This document shows positions 35,869 through 48,924 of a stretch of DNA of 64,000 nt, piece after piece; the stretch's first letter is position 1; the number at the start of each line of letters is the position of its first letter. The DNA comes from Lactarius indigo (lineage: Eukaryota > Basidiomycota > Agaricomycetes > Russulales > Russulaceae), in assembly GCA_025766275.1 (NCBI GenBank), contig JAFKAC010000002.1, positions 3,348,001 through 3,412,000 on the forward strand, read 5' to 3'. Below the pieces are notes generated by a model. The model ran no database searches. It was not told the origin of the DNA and was given only the letters and a program-made list of their open reading frames with translations. The position numbers were made by a program, and so were the translations under genes.

Positions 35869-37865
35869 ATGAGGCTCCACCATCTTATCGCAATCACGAC
35901 GGTCGCTCTGATCACACAAGCCACCGCAAACCAGCACACCTTCGACGTCCTTGAACCAGTTCTGACACCCGATCTCACGGATATTCATCCAAGAGATCGT
36001 AGACACACATCAGATACCTGGATTGGCTTTGGCAATCGTCCGTAAAGATGGCCACTCGGAGTATGGTACCTTGGGGAAGGAAATCCGAAGATGGATTCCA
36101 GAGTGACTAGAGACGTATGTTAAATACCCCGCATATGCTACAGGCATGAAGCGTGTTATTTTCTAGACGTTGTTCAACATCGGTTCCTGCTCGAAGGCTT
36201 TCGTCGCTGCTTCGCTAGGGATATTGATCGAAGAGTTTGCACAAGGGCGCAATACTACTACCGCTTCCAGCCTGGCTTATCTGCACTCTGAGTTGGCAGA
36301 CGAAATTGGCGGACATCCTCCCTAGGGATTGGGAACTTTCTGATCCATGGGCGAGCAAAAAAGCAAATTTAATCGATATTTTGACCCATGTATCCGGTTA
36401 TGCCAAGGTGCATTCGTTTTCACTGGCTAGGTTTCCGAAGAACTCAAGCGACCATAGGCACGATTTAGCATACAAGCGAAATCATAGCACACTGGACGTC
36501 ACCCGAAATCTCAGAAATCTACGTCCTTCACACGAGTTCCGTGAGAAGGATTTTGTATAACAATCAGGTCCGCTTTTTATCTATATTCCATTGGTCATGC
36601 CCTAAAGCAATTGGGCAGATGTACATGAGTCGGCGCACATGTCATCTCGGCATTATCAGGCATACAATTTATGGAGTTCGTCAAAGATCGTATTCTCAGG
36701 CCCTTAGGAATGACACAATCCACATACTCGATCGACGAAGCCGTCCAATCTGGTAAAGCGACTGAGACCTGGACTGCCTTCGGACGACGCGTATCCCCCC
36801 ATGGATGGAAGGAGTCGATATTGAGCTGATGGCTGGTCCCGGCGGCCTGATATCCAACGTCAAAGAGTTGGTACGTCGAGTTCGAGTTGTTGGCATCAAG
36901 GCTGATTACCGCAAAACTTGAAGGCCTCATGGGTGAAATTATATCTGAATAATGGTGTCGATTCAGACTCCAACGCAACCATCATCCCGCATGGGACCCT
37001 TGAGACAATGACCTCTGCTCACCATATCCTCTTCGGATATCCAACAGAGCTGTCGGCCACTATCATTGGCTACGGGCTAGGATGGATGAGGTCCTCCATG
37101 ACTGGACGCGACGTATGTTTGTCTCCTTATTCGTTCGTACTATTCTTTGAGACAAAATGCATCTAGTCATTGTACCACGGCGGTAGTGCGTCTGGAGTGT
37201 CGGCAGATATCACTATTCCCATCCTTGATGGCGTTGGCGTCATTGCGCTCGCAAATGCCGACGGAAAGCGTCCTGCGTTGGGTGATATAACCATCGCTAT
37301 ACTAAGAAGACTGGCATCGGCTGGCTACACCAACGAATCGATGCCTGCTAACCTGTCGGCATACGCCTCGACCCGACACCGGTCCGCGACCTCGAGTTCA
37401 CGACATGCTTGCGAGGAAGGTCCGTCAACAACCCAAGAGGTTCCTCTCCTCGACTTGACTGGCACGTACGACGACGCCGGCTACGGGACCTTCACGTTGT
37501 GCAATGCTTCGAGCCGGTCGGACGAATGTCGGTCGGTGCTGGACGATTTCCATCTCGTGTATGAATCATCGACGGGTGACCCAAACACACTGTTCAGTTC
37601 ATGGCCATCGGTCTGGACGAGCCACGCTCGGTTCAAACCTACCAACACCACCGGACGGTATCTCGTCGGCTTCGGCTCACTCTATCCGACGGGGTATGGG
37701 AGGAACACGACGCCTTTCGCGGAGTGGGCGGACTCTGCCGCCGCCGCCGACTTTGTTGTGGAAGATGGGAACGTTAGAGGGTTCAGATTTAGTGCGATAG
37801 GCGAGAAGGACGAGTATGAGTCGCTGGAGGACAATCCTGATGTGTGGTTCAGCAAGCGTGTATAA
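35869..37865 (+). pseudogene. Secreted beta-lactamase-like hydrolase, copy B (several frame breaks)
   Basis: The signal peptide MRLHHLIAITTVALITQATA is followed by NQHTFDVLEPVLTPDLTDI. An extra T at about 35,984 shifts the frame; other indels occur near 36,070-36,110 and 36,260-36,290 relative to copies C and E. The SxxK motif (GSCSK) is present near 36,185. Exons 5 and 6 (from 36,921 to 37,865) are intact, with KLYLNNGVDSDSNATIIPHG, YHGGSASGVSADITIPILDG and the C-terminal lipocalin-like part ending NPDVWFSKRV. The family (PF00144, class C beta-lactamase fold) includes esterases and peptidases acting outside the cell. Whether the breaks are real or errors is open. Confidence 0.7.
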
Positions 37866-37869
37866 TTGG

Positions 37870-39750
37870 GTGTATCTTGGACGTGTGAGGTCCGTGCGAT
37901 CTATGGACGCGAAAGTATCTTGACTGTTCAATACGACCATAGCGCATCTTCGGATACACAATTCATAGTTCTGCTCAACATATCTAGACGGTGAGTCTAC
38001 ACATGACAGGCATGGGAGAATCGAGTTCGCTGTAACCTGAGGACGTTACTAGACCCCTCATCCCTACTGTTCCCACCCAAACAAGCGGACGCAACGGCGA
38101 GCCAGTCGTCACATCCCAAACTGCTTGAAACGTGTGTTTACCATCAGACTCTCGGAGTTTTCTCATCAGCCTTGGGCACGACCCGTATTACAGTATTAGT
38201 ACAAGGAGCGGTCAACGTGATGACAGCGCTTCCCAGACCTGGGGACTGGCCGCCTCAGGAACTCGCGCACTCGAACGTCGCCACCCCATAGTAGGTGGCC
38301 GCCCCGTCCGGTACCGCCGAATCATTCCGTCCTCATACCGCTCTTACATAACTACTCTCGATTATCAAAATTCAGATTTCTTGATGCAACCATTCATCAA
38401 TAACATGGCGATGTTCGAATCACTTCGCAGAGTACTTTTTTTTCGGCTACGAACGAAGGAAAAAGTAATTGCTTCGAGATTAACCCCCCATGGTAACGTT
38501 GGTGATTCAAGGGACTGCTCCAGAACTGCACATAAAACCAAATCGCGCCCACTAGGCCAATCTCAGGAGTACTAGAGCCCGACTGTGGTCAAAATCGCCG
38601 CCTTCCCCTGCTAGTCTATTTAATACGAAAGTGGCAGTTTTCGGATCTGACGCCGGAACCCCTCCAAGTCTGGCTATTGCAGGAAGGGGCAGTGCACCTT
38701 ACTCCATCGTACTAATTTCTGGCATCCTCCTGTGACGAGCGCCTCTTGAACGCCTCCGCGGGTAGCATCCCCACATGCGTTTTACACTCCTGTCACCTCT
38801 CACCCGTTTCATTTGTGAGTGTTTGTTGTAGTCGGTCGTGTAGTCTCTCTCGCTTTGAAAGGGGCGATGCATCAGTGCATCTTCCATCGTTCCACTTCCT
38901 CCCTCACAAGCGTATTCTCCCCCTTCCAACAAACTGTCAGCTGATCAAGTTGTCATTATTTCTTGTGATGGGATATTCCAGATCTACCGTGCAGTGGCTA
39001 TGTCCAAGATAGGGGTGAGCTTCGCCGATGCGCATTCTGCGGCGTCCATCTTGACATCTGTGTCTTCGTGCTTGACACAGACCCTCCAGGCCCGCACGCC
39101 GTAGCGAAACAAGGCGATCAAATACAATGGCCTAATGAGAAAGTGGCATCGCCAGGAGCCACCAGAGCCATTCAACCTGATGCCCACACCTCCAGTGGCC
39201 AGCGCCGGCCAACACCTACGACATCGTCGGTTCCACGGGCCAGGTCGTCGTTACCACTTTTCCCGCATCCGGTCATGTGCTAAAAAAGGTAAGTGCCTAG
39301 AAGTCTGTCAATAACGAGACGGACACTCCCGATCACTGTTGAACGTTGAACTCACATCTCATCGTTTTTAGTCAGCAAGAAACTTTTTTTTTTCCTTTTC
39401 TTTGTAAAAGTAAAGAGGTATTCTGTTAAGCCTTACAGTAATCGGTGGTAACCGGCGATGTGCAATGTGTGGGACCGTCTACATCTTGGTCTATCATTAC
39501 GGGCCGCTCTTTACTTTTCCCGGGAAAATTAATTGAAGTGAAGGTCGGCAAGAGCAAGGATTGCGTGTTTTGTTATTCTAGAAGATAATGGCGAGAGATT
39601 TGCACGGTCATCAGACAGAGGGTCCAGGAGTACGAACTACCGCGATAGCCGTAGGAATGTAACACGGAAGGTCTGCAGTTGTGTGAACGGAGACACGGGT
39701 GGGGAAGAAAGGCAAGCGCAGGCCCAGTGAATGCATCGATGCGGGCCGGT
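37870..39750. other. Spacer between hydrolase copies B and C
   Basis: No gene is supported. A plus frame at 39,068-39,283, preceded by CAFCGVHLDIC in the same direction, is protein-like but isolated. The right end merges into the promoter module of copy C. Confidence 0.4.
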
Positions 39751-40023
39751 ACCGGCAAAAGGACCGTTCGGCGCCAATTTCTTCACGGAGTGGTCGGGAG
39801 CGCCGACCGTCCTGCCAAAAGAGTGTCGTTTCTCTCCTCTTGTCCACCGTATGTCTGTTTGGAGCCAAAGGGCTTTCAGTGAGATGGAGCAGATATTTTT
39901 GTTGCTCTGTGTGACCTTATTACCCCACTCAGGGTAATCCATTGTCTCCCTGCGACCCATGGCTGGGTTCTTGGCGCTAGACGAGTCCCAAAGAATGACT
40001 TGGTTCCGCAGTCGCACGCTACC

Positions 40024-40031
40024 TATATATT
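40024..40031 (+). promoter_or_regulatory. TATA box of copy C
   Basis: TATATATT followed by TCTCCCACC, 69 bp before the ATG at 40093. Confidence 0.6.
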
Positions 40032-40092
40032 TCTCCCACCCTGGTGAAAGACATCGCACCCCGCTCCATCTTTCGTCCCTGAACACGCTCTA

Positions 40093-42097
40093 ATGAGGTT
40101 CCACCATCTTATCGCAATTGCAACGATCGCTTTGATCCCACAAGCCACCGCAAACCAGCACACCTTCAACATCCTTGAACCAATTCTGACACCAGATCTC
40201 ACGGACATTGTCCAAGATATCGTAGACACAAACCAGATACCTGGATTAGCATTGGCAATCGTCCATAAAGATGGCCACTCGGAATTTGGCACCTGGGGAA
40301 AGATGTCCGAAGATGGTTCCAGGGTGACCGAAGACGTACGTTAAATGCCCCATATAACTAGGAATTCCCTGGTTCAAGGCACGCACATGTTATCTTCTAG
40401 ACTTTGTTCAACATCGGTTCCTGCTCGAAGGCTTTCGTCGCTGCTTCGCTTGGGATATTGATCGAAGATTTTGCACAAGGGCGCAATACTACTCCGCTCC
40501 CGACCGGCTTATCTGCTCTGAGCTGGCAGACGAAATTGGCAGACATCCTTCCTGGAGATTGGGAACTGTCCGATCCATGGGCAAGCAAAAAGGCAAATCT
40601 GATCGATATCTTGTCCCATGTGTCCGGTATGCCAAGGTACGTTCGTTTTCACTAACCACCAGCATAGATTCAGAGTGCTTAAAATAAGCTCAGCCATGAT
40701 TTAGCCTACAAGCGAAATGACAGTACATTGAACATCACCCGAAATCTCAGAAATCTACGCCCTTCACATGAGTTCCGTGAGAAGTTTCTGTATAACAATC
40801 AGGTCCGCTTGTCTATCTATATTCCTTTGGTTAGTCCTAAGGTGATTGGGCAGATGTACATGGTTGGCGCACATGTCGTCACAGCATTATCAGGCATACA
40901 ATTTACGGAGTTCGTCAAAGATCGTATTCTCAGGCCCTTAGGAATGACACAATCTACGTACTCGATCGACGAAGCTGTCCAATCTGGTAAAGCGAGTGAG
41001 ACCTGGACTGCCTTCGGACGACGTATCCCCCCATGGATGGAAGGGCTCGAGATTGAGCTGATAGCTGGTCCCGGCGGCCTAATATCCAACGTCAAAGAGT
41101 TGGTACGTCGAGTTCGAGATCAGATCAATGGTACCCAGGCTGAATATCGTGGAATTTGAAGGCGTCCTGGGTGAAATTATATCTGAATAACGGGCTAGAT
41201 TTAGACACCAACGCAAACATCATCCCACGTGGGGCCCTTCAGACGATGACCTCTGCTCACCAGATCTTCTTCGGGTATCCAACAGAGCTATCAGCCACTA
41301 TCGTTGGCTACGGACTAGGATGGGCTAGATTCTCCGTGGCTGGACACGACGTGTACGTTTGTCTACTTGTTCCGTTCGTATTTCCTTTGAGATGGAACAC
41401 TTGCATCTAGTCACTATACCATAGTGGTGGTGCAGCCTGGGGTATCGGCGGGACATCACTATTCCCATGCCCTTGATGGCGTTGGCGTCGTTACTCTCGC
41501 AAACGCCGACGCAAAGCAATCTGCGTTACGTGACATCACCGTTGCCGTACTAAGAAAATTGGCATTGGGCGGCTGCACCGACGAATCGAACCTGTCGGCA
41601 CACGCCTCGAACCAGTTCCGGTTCCGGTCCGCGGCCTCGAGTTCACGACGTGCTCGCGAGGAAGGTCTGTCAACGACCCACGAGGTTCCTCTCCTCGACT
41701 TTACTGGCACGTACGACGACGCCGGCTACGGGACCTTCACGTTGTGCAATGCGTTGAGCCGGTCGGATGAATGCAGGTTGGTGCTGGACGATTTCCGTCT
41801 CGTGGACGAATCATCGGCGGACGACCCAAACACACTGTTTAGGTTCATGGCCATCGGTCTGGACGAGCCACGCCCGCTTCAATCCTACCAACACCACCGG
41901 GCGGTATCTCGTTGACTATGGCTCACTTTATCCGACGGGGTACGGGATGAACACGACGCCTTTCGCGGACTGGATGGACCGTGTTCCTGCTGACTTTGTT
42001 GTGGAGGGATGGGGTGGTGAGAGGGCTCGGATTTGGTGGAAAGGAGGGGTATGGGTCAGTGGAGGACTTTGAAGTGTGGTTTAGCAAGCGTTTGTGA
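40093..42097 (+). CDS. Secreted serine beta-lactamase-like hydrolase, copy C (last exon frameshifted)
   Basis: Exons 40093-40335, 40401-40636, 40694-40802, 40854-41102 and 41162-41350 splice in phase, then a last exon from about 41411. The signal peptide is MRFHHLIAIATIALIPQATA. The active-site SxxK is GSCSKAFVAASLG in exon 2 and the YxN motif is YNNQMYMVGAHV across exons 3/4. The third (KTG-like) motif is YHSGG at the start of exon 6, and the C-terminal domain ends VWFSKRL. Exon sizes match copy E exactly in exons 1 and 2. In exon 6 there are single extra bases at about 41,437, 41,843 and 42,007, so the model needs three corrections. Expected role: extracellular esterase or peptidase; the substrate is unknown. 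Confidence 0.75.
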
Positions 42098-42607
42098 TTT
42101 AGTGGATGTCTTGGATTTGTGAAGACTATGCGATGATTTGCGATCTATGAAATCTATGAACGTAAAAGTTAGTAGTTACCCGGTTTTCAGTCCCACCATA
42201 GCGCAGCTTCGGGTGCTAACGATTCATAATTCTGCTCAACACATTCAGATGGGGAGTCTGCGTATAATGCCAAATCGCGCCCACTCATCCATAATACCTA
42301 AGTACTATGTGCCGGTTAGGGTTGCTTGATGGGGCCGTGCTAAGGGACCGTCCGGCGCTAATTTAATTTTTTCTTCACTGGCCACCTGCGGTGACTGCGC
42401 GACTCTATGGTCGTTTCTCTCCTCTTTCCCTGTCTATTGTATTTCTATTTGGGGCCAAGAGATGGAACATACATTTTTGTCGCTCTCTGGGACCTCATTA
42501 CCCCACCTGGTGTAATCCATCATCTCCCTGCTACCCGTGGCTGGATTCTTAGCGCTAGACAAGCCCCAAAGAGCACGACTGACTTGGTTCCGGAGTCGCA
42601 CGCTGCC

Positions 42608-42615
42608 TATATATT
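42608..42615 (+). promoter_or_regulatory. TATA box of copy D
   Basis: TATATATT followed by TCTCCCACC, 72 bp before the ATG at 42680. Confidence 0.6.
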
Positions 42616-42679
42616 TCTCCCACCCTGGTGAAAGACGTCGCACCCCGCACCCTCTTTCGCCCCCCAAAAAAACGCTCTA

Positions 42680-44683
42680 ATGAGGTCCCACCATCTTATC
42701 GCAATTGCAACGATCGCTTTGATCCCACAAGCCACCGCAAACCAGCACACCTTCAACGTCCGTGAACCGATTCTGACACCAGATCTCACGGACATTGTCC
42801 AAGATATCGTAGACACAAACCAGATACCTGGATTAGCATTGGCAATCGTCCATAAAGATGGCCACTCGGAATTTGGCACTTGGGGAAAGAAGTCCGAAGA
42901 TGGTTCCAAGGGTGACCGAAGACGTACGTTAAATGTCCCATATAACTAGGAATTCCCTGGTTCAAGGCACGCACATGTTGTTTTCTAGACTTTGTTCAAC
43001 ATCGGTTCCTGCTCGAAGGCTTTCGTCGCTGCTTCGCTTGGGATATTGATCGAAGAGTTTGCACAAGGGCGCAATACTACACCACTCCCAACCGGCTTAT
43101 CTGCTCTGAGCTGGCAGACGAAATTGGCGGACATCCTTCCTGGAGATTGGGAACTGTCCGATCCATGGGCAAGCAAAAGGGCAAATCTGATCGATATCTT
43201 GTCCCATGTGTCCGGTATGCCAAGGTACGTTCGTTTTCACTAACCACCAGCATAGATTCAGAGTGCTTAAAATAAGCTCAGCCATGATTTTAGCCTACAA
43301 GAGAAATGACAGTACATTGAACGTCACCCGAAATCTCAGAAATCTACGCCCTTCACATGAATTGCGTGAGAAGTTTCTGTATAACAATCAGGTCCGCTTG
43401 TCTATCTATATTCCTTTGGTTAGCCCTAAGGTGATTGGGCAGATGTACATGGTTGGCGCACATGTCGTCACAGCATTATCAGGCATACAATTTACGGAGT
43501 TCGTCAAAGATCGTATTCTCAGGCCCTTAAGAATGACACAATCCACATACTCGATTGATGAAGCTATCCAATCTGGTAAAGCGAGTGAAACCTGGACTTC
43601 CTTCGGACGACGCATTCCCCCATGGATGGCAGGAGTCGATATTGAGCTGATAGCTGGTCCCGGCGGCTTAATATCCAACGTCAAAGAGTTGGTACGTCTT
43701 GTCTGAGTTCAGGTCATTGATGTCAATGCTGACTACCGTGAAACATGAAGGCCTCATGGGTGAAATTATATCTGAACGACGGGGTAGATTTAGATACCAA
43801 CGCGACCATCATCCCGCGTGGAGCCCTCGAGACAATAACATCTGCTCATCAGATCGTCATCGGACATCCAACAGAGCTGTCGGCCACTATCGTTGGCTAC
43901 GGACTAGGATGGGCTAGATTCTCCCTGGCTGGACACGACGTGTGTTTGTCTACTTTTCCGTTCGTATTTTCGTTGAAATGCATCTAGTTACTATACCACA
44001 ACGGTGGTGCACCTGGGGTTTCAGGCGGACATCACTATTTCCAGTCCTTGATGGCGTTGGCGTCGTTACTCTCGCAAACGCCGACGCAAAGCAACCTGCA
44101 TTACATGATATTGCCGTCGCCATACTAAGGAAATCGGCATTGGGCGGCTGCACCAACCGAATCGATGCCTACTAATCTGCTGGCACATTCCTCGACCCGA
44201 TTCCAGTCCATGGCTTCGGGTTCACGACGTGCTCGCGAGGAAGATCCATCAACGACCCACGAGGATTCCTCTCCTCGACTTTACTGGCACGTACGATGAC
44301 GCCGGCTACGGGACCTTCACGTTGTGCAATGCGTTGAGCCGGTCTGACGAATGCCGTTCCGTGTTGGACGATTTCCGTATCGTGGACGAATCATCGGCGG
44401 ACGATCCCAAACACACTGTTTAGGTTCATGGCCATCGGTCCTGATCGAGCCACGTCCCGCTTCAATCCTACCAACACCACCGGGCAGTATCTCGTTGACT
44501 TTGGCTCGCTTTATCCGACGGGGTATGGGATGAACACGACGCCTTTTGCGGACTTGGGCGTCTGGTACCCCCGCCGACTTTGTTGTGGAGGATGGGGTCG
44601 TTAGAGGGCTCGGATTTGATTGGAGGGATGGGTATGGGTCGGTGGAGGAGAGCTTCGGCGTGTGGTTTAGCAAGCGTGTGTGA
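42680..44683 (+). pseudogene. Secreted beta-lactamase-like hydrolase, copy D (frame breaks)
   Basis: Very similar to copy C through the first five exons, including intron sequences: signal MRSHHLIAIATIALIPQATA, GSCSKAFVAASLG, YNNQ-MYMVGAHV, KLYLNDGVDLDTNATIIPRG. An extra A at about 42,908 breaks exon 1 just before its donor. Several indels break exon 6 between 44,000 and 44,600, although LDFTGTYDDAGYGTFTLCNA and the terminal VWFSKRV (TGA 44681-44683) are recognisable. Copies C and D are the most recent duplicates of the array. Confidence 0.7.
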
Positions 44684-45284
44684 TTCGAGTCTATCTGTGT
44701 AGTGTGAAACAAAGTTATATGACTTTCAACACAATCGTAGCGCATCTGAAGATGCTAACGACTAGTTCTACACAACATCCGGATGGGGCGTCCGCGTCCA
44801 AAGCCACTCATCAATCTCAGCGGAACATAAAATATATGACCTACGCGTTATTCAAGACAACAATGACTCGTATACATTTCACCACCTTCGTACCAACTCT
44901 CCCAAACAACGCGTTTCATCCAAATTCGCGTCACTCACTTCAGAAAGACATTGAAAAAACTACACAGATATGATCTACTCTGAAAGGTTGAGCCTTATGA
45001 GACACATCATCAGCTCTGCCTCTACGGAAAGTGAGGGCTACGTACCAGAGCTTATGACCATTGTTCGTATCGATGCTACCACCGCAAAGGAGAGCGGTGC
45101 GCACATTTTTGCACCACCTTCCTCCAAAGGGGGTCTCTTGCATAATCGGCTCTGCTGAATCCCGCCACCCACATGTCGATTTCCGCAACTCGGCTTGCAC
45201 CACCAACCCACACCCATCCACCTCGCCCGGCGTGCCCCTACCATCGTCCCCGGGCGAGGCTCCGCGAAGGAGCCCACAAAACCG
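44684..45284. other. Spacer between copy D and eRF1
   Basis: Convergent 3' ends; no gene is seen. Confidence 0.4.
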
Positions 45285-46884
45285 TCAGATGTCATCGTCA
45301 TCAGAGTAGAACTCGTCTTCGTCGTCGTCTGCGGAGCCCAGGTTCGTGAAGTCGACCTTGTATCTCAGTAGGCCTCCGATGCCACCGAACCCTTTGACGA
45401 ACTGAGCACCCTCCTGCGAGCGATTCGTCACAAACTCCAGGTTAGCGCCAAACTCCTTGTACTTCTCCGCGAACCACTCGAGCAGAGGCTGTGACTCCTG
45501 GGACTGCTCCATCTCTAGACCGGTCGACTTGTCGAGGAACTTCTCGCGGTCCTTTTCCTGCTCCTTGTTGACGTGAACGACGATCTCCTCTGGATGATGT
45601 GGTTCAGCCAATGCATAGACCAAAAGTGATCAGGACCCCCACCTCCAGCCGCGTTACGGAGAACGAAGCGCGTAATGTCCAAGTTTTCCCAAACAATCAA
45701 CGTCTCGACGGCGCCGAGCTCGAGCGCCTTGAGAGTGTCAACGATACCAAAGCAGTATTTGCCCGAATCTTGGCTAATCTCGTCAAAATACTTCTGGATC
45801 AACCTCTTCTCCTGGACAAACTTGACATTCGCCAAAGATTCCGCTGCCAGCTCGATAGCCTGGAGAGCACAGCATACATCACTGGCTAGCAAAAAAGGGG
45901 AGCAGAGTCGCACGCACTTGATTGAAACCGTTCTCACCCCCGTAGCTGACATCAACGACTTTGATGACCTTGGCTACAAGACGGGGATCGAACATGTCAC
46001 TCTGACTCAGTTCGGTCTTGAAATCGGCACTACCCGCCAGGACCAAACCGGTAACGTTGACCTTGTCATTGACGATAAAGTGCTGAACCGCCAATTCGGC
46101 AACTTTCCGGACGTAGTTGTGACGCTTCTCGTCACGCAAACGTGAGAAGCGCAGGGCAGACTGTCCACCACGTCCGTGCTTCTTCGGGAGATCGACGGTA
46201 AATTTATGGATCACCTCGCGAGTGTTTCCGGCCAGGGTCCCGAAGAGAGTCCCGTTACCGTCCATGACGATGAAGCCGAAGCGGGAGTCTGATTCAAGGA
46301 GCTCGGACAAAGCTTCGGTGTGGAACTTGTTGTCGCAGAGATACAGCGACCTGAGCCGCCCGCTTTAGAGTCGCGTCAGGAAGCTTATGCTAAAAGACGC
46401 ACGTGTTGATGGGCTTGTGAGGCTCGAAATCGAACGAGACCTTCTTTTCTTTTCCCTCATCGGTTAAGATCGTGCCAACAAATAACACGAGGCCGTTGGG
46501 TGGCACACGGTTATACAGTTTCAAGCGCTGCTGGGTGCTAGTGATGGCCGCAAGCACAGAGAGCCGATTGACACGAGATTTGATGTTGGATGCGGTACCG
46601 TACTCCTGAGTCAACATGGCAGACGCTCGTGAGATTTGATCCTGTGGATAGAGAGAGGGGTTTGAGCGAGGTGCGTTCCCATCGAGTAACGAGATATGTA
46701 CCTTGGGAGGTATGATCAGACTGATCATCGAAGTACCAGCACTGTGAGGTTATTCTGATGAGGAGCATGATACTCGATGGTCAGAAATGTAGGGAAGTAC
46801 ACACCCGCGGGCAGAGTCAAGGCTCTTGATGAGCTTCTTGACTTTCCACATCTGAATGTTCTGTTCCGCCTGGTCTTGACTCAT
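45285..46884 (-). CDS. SUP45: Eukaryotic peptide chain release factor 1
   Basis: The start is ATG 46884 ([20 protein letters not shown]). The stop-codon recognition motif is [18 protein letters not shown] (NIKS) with the partner YLCDNKF (YxCxxxF). The peptidyl-hydrolysis loop is [17 protein letters not shown] (GGQ). The C-terminal eRF3-binding domain contains [20 protein letters not shown] and ends in an acidic tail at 45285. At least five short introns are needed, for example one splitting [14 protein letters not shown] sequence from [15 protein letters not shown]. The gene is intact. eRF1 recognises all three stop codons in the ribosomal A site. Confidence 0.96.
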
Positions 46885-47133
46885 TTTTCAACCGTAGACG
46901 TCCCCTTTATGGTTCTGAACAGACGAAAGTCGACAAGGATGTCCTTGGGCTGTTGAGAATCCAGATGAAAGATTTGATTCCGAACTTGGCAAGCTGCCAG
47001 CTGGCTCTGCCTCATTTTTTTTTTCCCGGGCCGTGTATTTGCGTGCACCACGTGGTACTCAGATCAAACCTTGCGAACAAACAACGAGTCCGAGTCAGAC
47101 ACAAGCGCAAATCCCTCTGATCGTGCCACTATC

Positions 47134-47820
47134 ATGGACGCGGCACGAGACCAACGAAAGGGGAAAGAGAGGTCGCTGGGTCCCGTACGCACTCCTGTGA
47201 CGCATAGCCACCGAGTGAACAAGCTCGACCCTCCGCGGCCCTTTCCCACTGTCCCTGCTGGTGTCTCGGCAACGGGCCCACGTTCCGCGCATCATGAAGG
47301 GAAAAACTACATCACAAGTTACGCGTAAAACGAATTTAGGCGCTTATCTTAGGCGCTGTAAAGACGTAGTTTTGAAAGACGGGTGCTTTATTCGCGCTCA
47401 CTCTCGCTTGTTGGACGAGCTGACTGTCCCCTAGATATAAGTCCCTCCATTTGAGTGCTCTCGGGGCGGCCATTCCCCACCTGTGTATGCTAGCGGCGTC
47501 CCTACCCTGAGATCCTACCTTTCCCCCCGGAAGAGATTCGAACAGAAGTCCTCACCGGAACCGTGGATGTGCAGGATGAACTCGTGCCGGACGATGAGGA
47601 CGAGGATATAAGCTACCGCACGAGGGCAAAGTCGAGTCTGAGCGTCACCGTCATCATTGGAGATGGCGTGGACGAGTCGATTGTAGGTGGTAGCAAGTGG
47701 GCCCCACGAGGTAAGCGGCGGAAACGCGCCGCCCTTGTGTGGTCGAACGCAGAGGATGTAGCAGCGAGCGAACCTGATTTACAGGAAGGAGACGAACAGA
47801 GCGACAGTGCTGAGCCCTGA
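47134..47820 (+). CDS. POP7: RNase P/MRP subunit POP7 (Alba fold), two frame breaks
   Basis: The start MDAARDQRKGKERSLGP (ATG 47134; another in-frame ATG at 47071) leads to HHEGKNYI, then VTRKTNLGAYLRRCKDVVLK. An intron (gtgctt...cctag, about 47,378-47,434) precedes HLSALG-like sequence, LPFPPEEIRTEVLTGTVDV, the acidic DELVPDDEDEDISYRTRAKS and SLSVTVIIGDGVDESIVGG. This is the Rpp20/POP7 layout: an Alba-like RNA-binding subunit of RNase P and MRP that pairs with POP6. One extra base near 47,315 and an extra T at 47,508 (CCC TGA G) break the frame. The decayed duplicate at 49,158 lacks that T, supporting insertion. Confidence 0.75.
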
Positions 47821-48138
47821 GGTCTGGGTTGTGATTGTCGTGTCGGCGATGTCGCCTTTGGAAGGCCCTACTCGCTTGTCTAACCATCGTACCTCGTAAC
47901 TTACTATCACAATTCAGCAGCTGCCTTTGTTGGTCCCTATGGTCGCCACAATGGTGCCGTGGCGTGAAAAGTTCATACGATGCGACTGATTAGAATCGAT
48001 GGTTTTGACGTCCCTACCCCTAGGGCGTTCCCTACTTTAATGGTAACATTTCACACGGTAGCTTGAGATAAATAGGATGGAAGCAATCGCTTCTCAGTCT
48101 CCACCCACTCATCGGTTCACCCCCGCGCAGGAGTAATC

Positions 48139-48761
48139 ATGCCAACTCTCACTGTTGAGACAAATGTCAAGGTGAGCAAATTACCACCATGCAGTATGGG
48201 GTCTACTTACTGACGTTCTGCAGCTCTCCGACCCTCAGGAGTTTGTACTTAATCTGTCCAAGGTGGAGCGAGTTCTTTGCCCTTATTCTACCAGTGAATT
48301 AACACAATCGTAGCTCGGTGCCGAGATTTTGAACAAGCCGGAGAAATACATCTCTATTGCCTACCGGTACAACGAGTTTCTCACGTTCAGCGGAACCTTC
48401 GATCCCGCGTTCCAGCTCACAGTGGTACGTCTCGGTTGAGTGCCCCAAACGAAGAGAGATAAGACACAGCGACCAGATAAGCTTGGATAATATCACACCT
48501 GAGAGTACCGAAGGATACAGCAAGGCCCTTTTCACGTTCCTGAAGAATAAGCTCGGAGTTTCAGGGGATAGGGGTTACATGTGAGAGGTTGATCTATGGC
48601 GTGACTTTGTTTGTACTAAGAACCTATCTCAGAGTCTTCAACGACCCTGGCAGGGCTAATATCGGGTAAGCCAAAATCAAAGTCAGTGATGAAACTGGTC
48701 CTAAGAAATCTTTCCCAGACACGAAGGAACGACCTTTGCGCAGATCTTTGGCAAGAAGTAA
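48139..48761 (+). CDS. MIF / D-dopachrome tautomerase family protein
   Basis: Exons at 48139-48171, 48224-48262, 48314-48424, 48477 onward and two more small exons splice in phase. The protein starts MPTLTVETNVK-LSDPQEFVLNL with the catalytic Pro directly after Met. It continues LGAEILNKPEKYISIAYR, ISLDNITPESTEGYSKAL, KNKLGVSGDRGYIVFND, PGRANIGHEGTTFAQIFGK and stops at 48,759-48,761. This is the full tautomerase/MIF fold of about 115 residues; fungi with MIF homologues are known but their role is unclear. It is the intact copy of the duplicated pair. Confidence 0.9.
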
Positions 48762-48924
48762 TGCAGTGGAGTTCAATTACGGGTGTCGTGTTGGCGAATC
48801 AAATTAAGTGAGCGACTTTCGGCTGTTGCCCATAAGGTGTACTTGTACTTGGATTCGTACAGTAGCTGTACTTGAGCACTACACATCGTCTCATACTCTG
48901 AGCACTGTTCAACTCCACGACGCT

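Noticed and set aside
39068..39283. Plus-strand 71-codon frame preceded by a CxxC-like sequence
   Set aside because: Cysteine spacing does not match a zinc finger class and there are no supporting exons.
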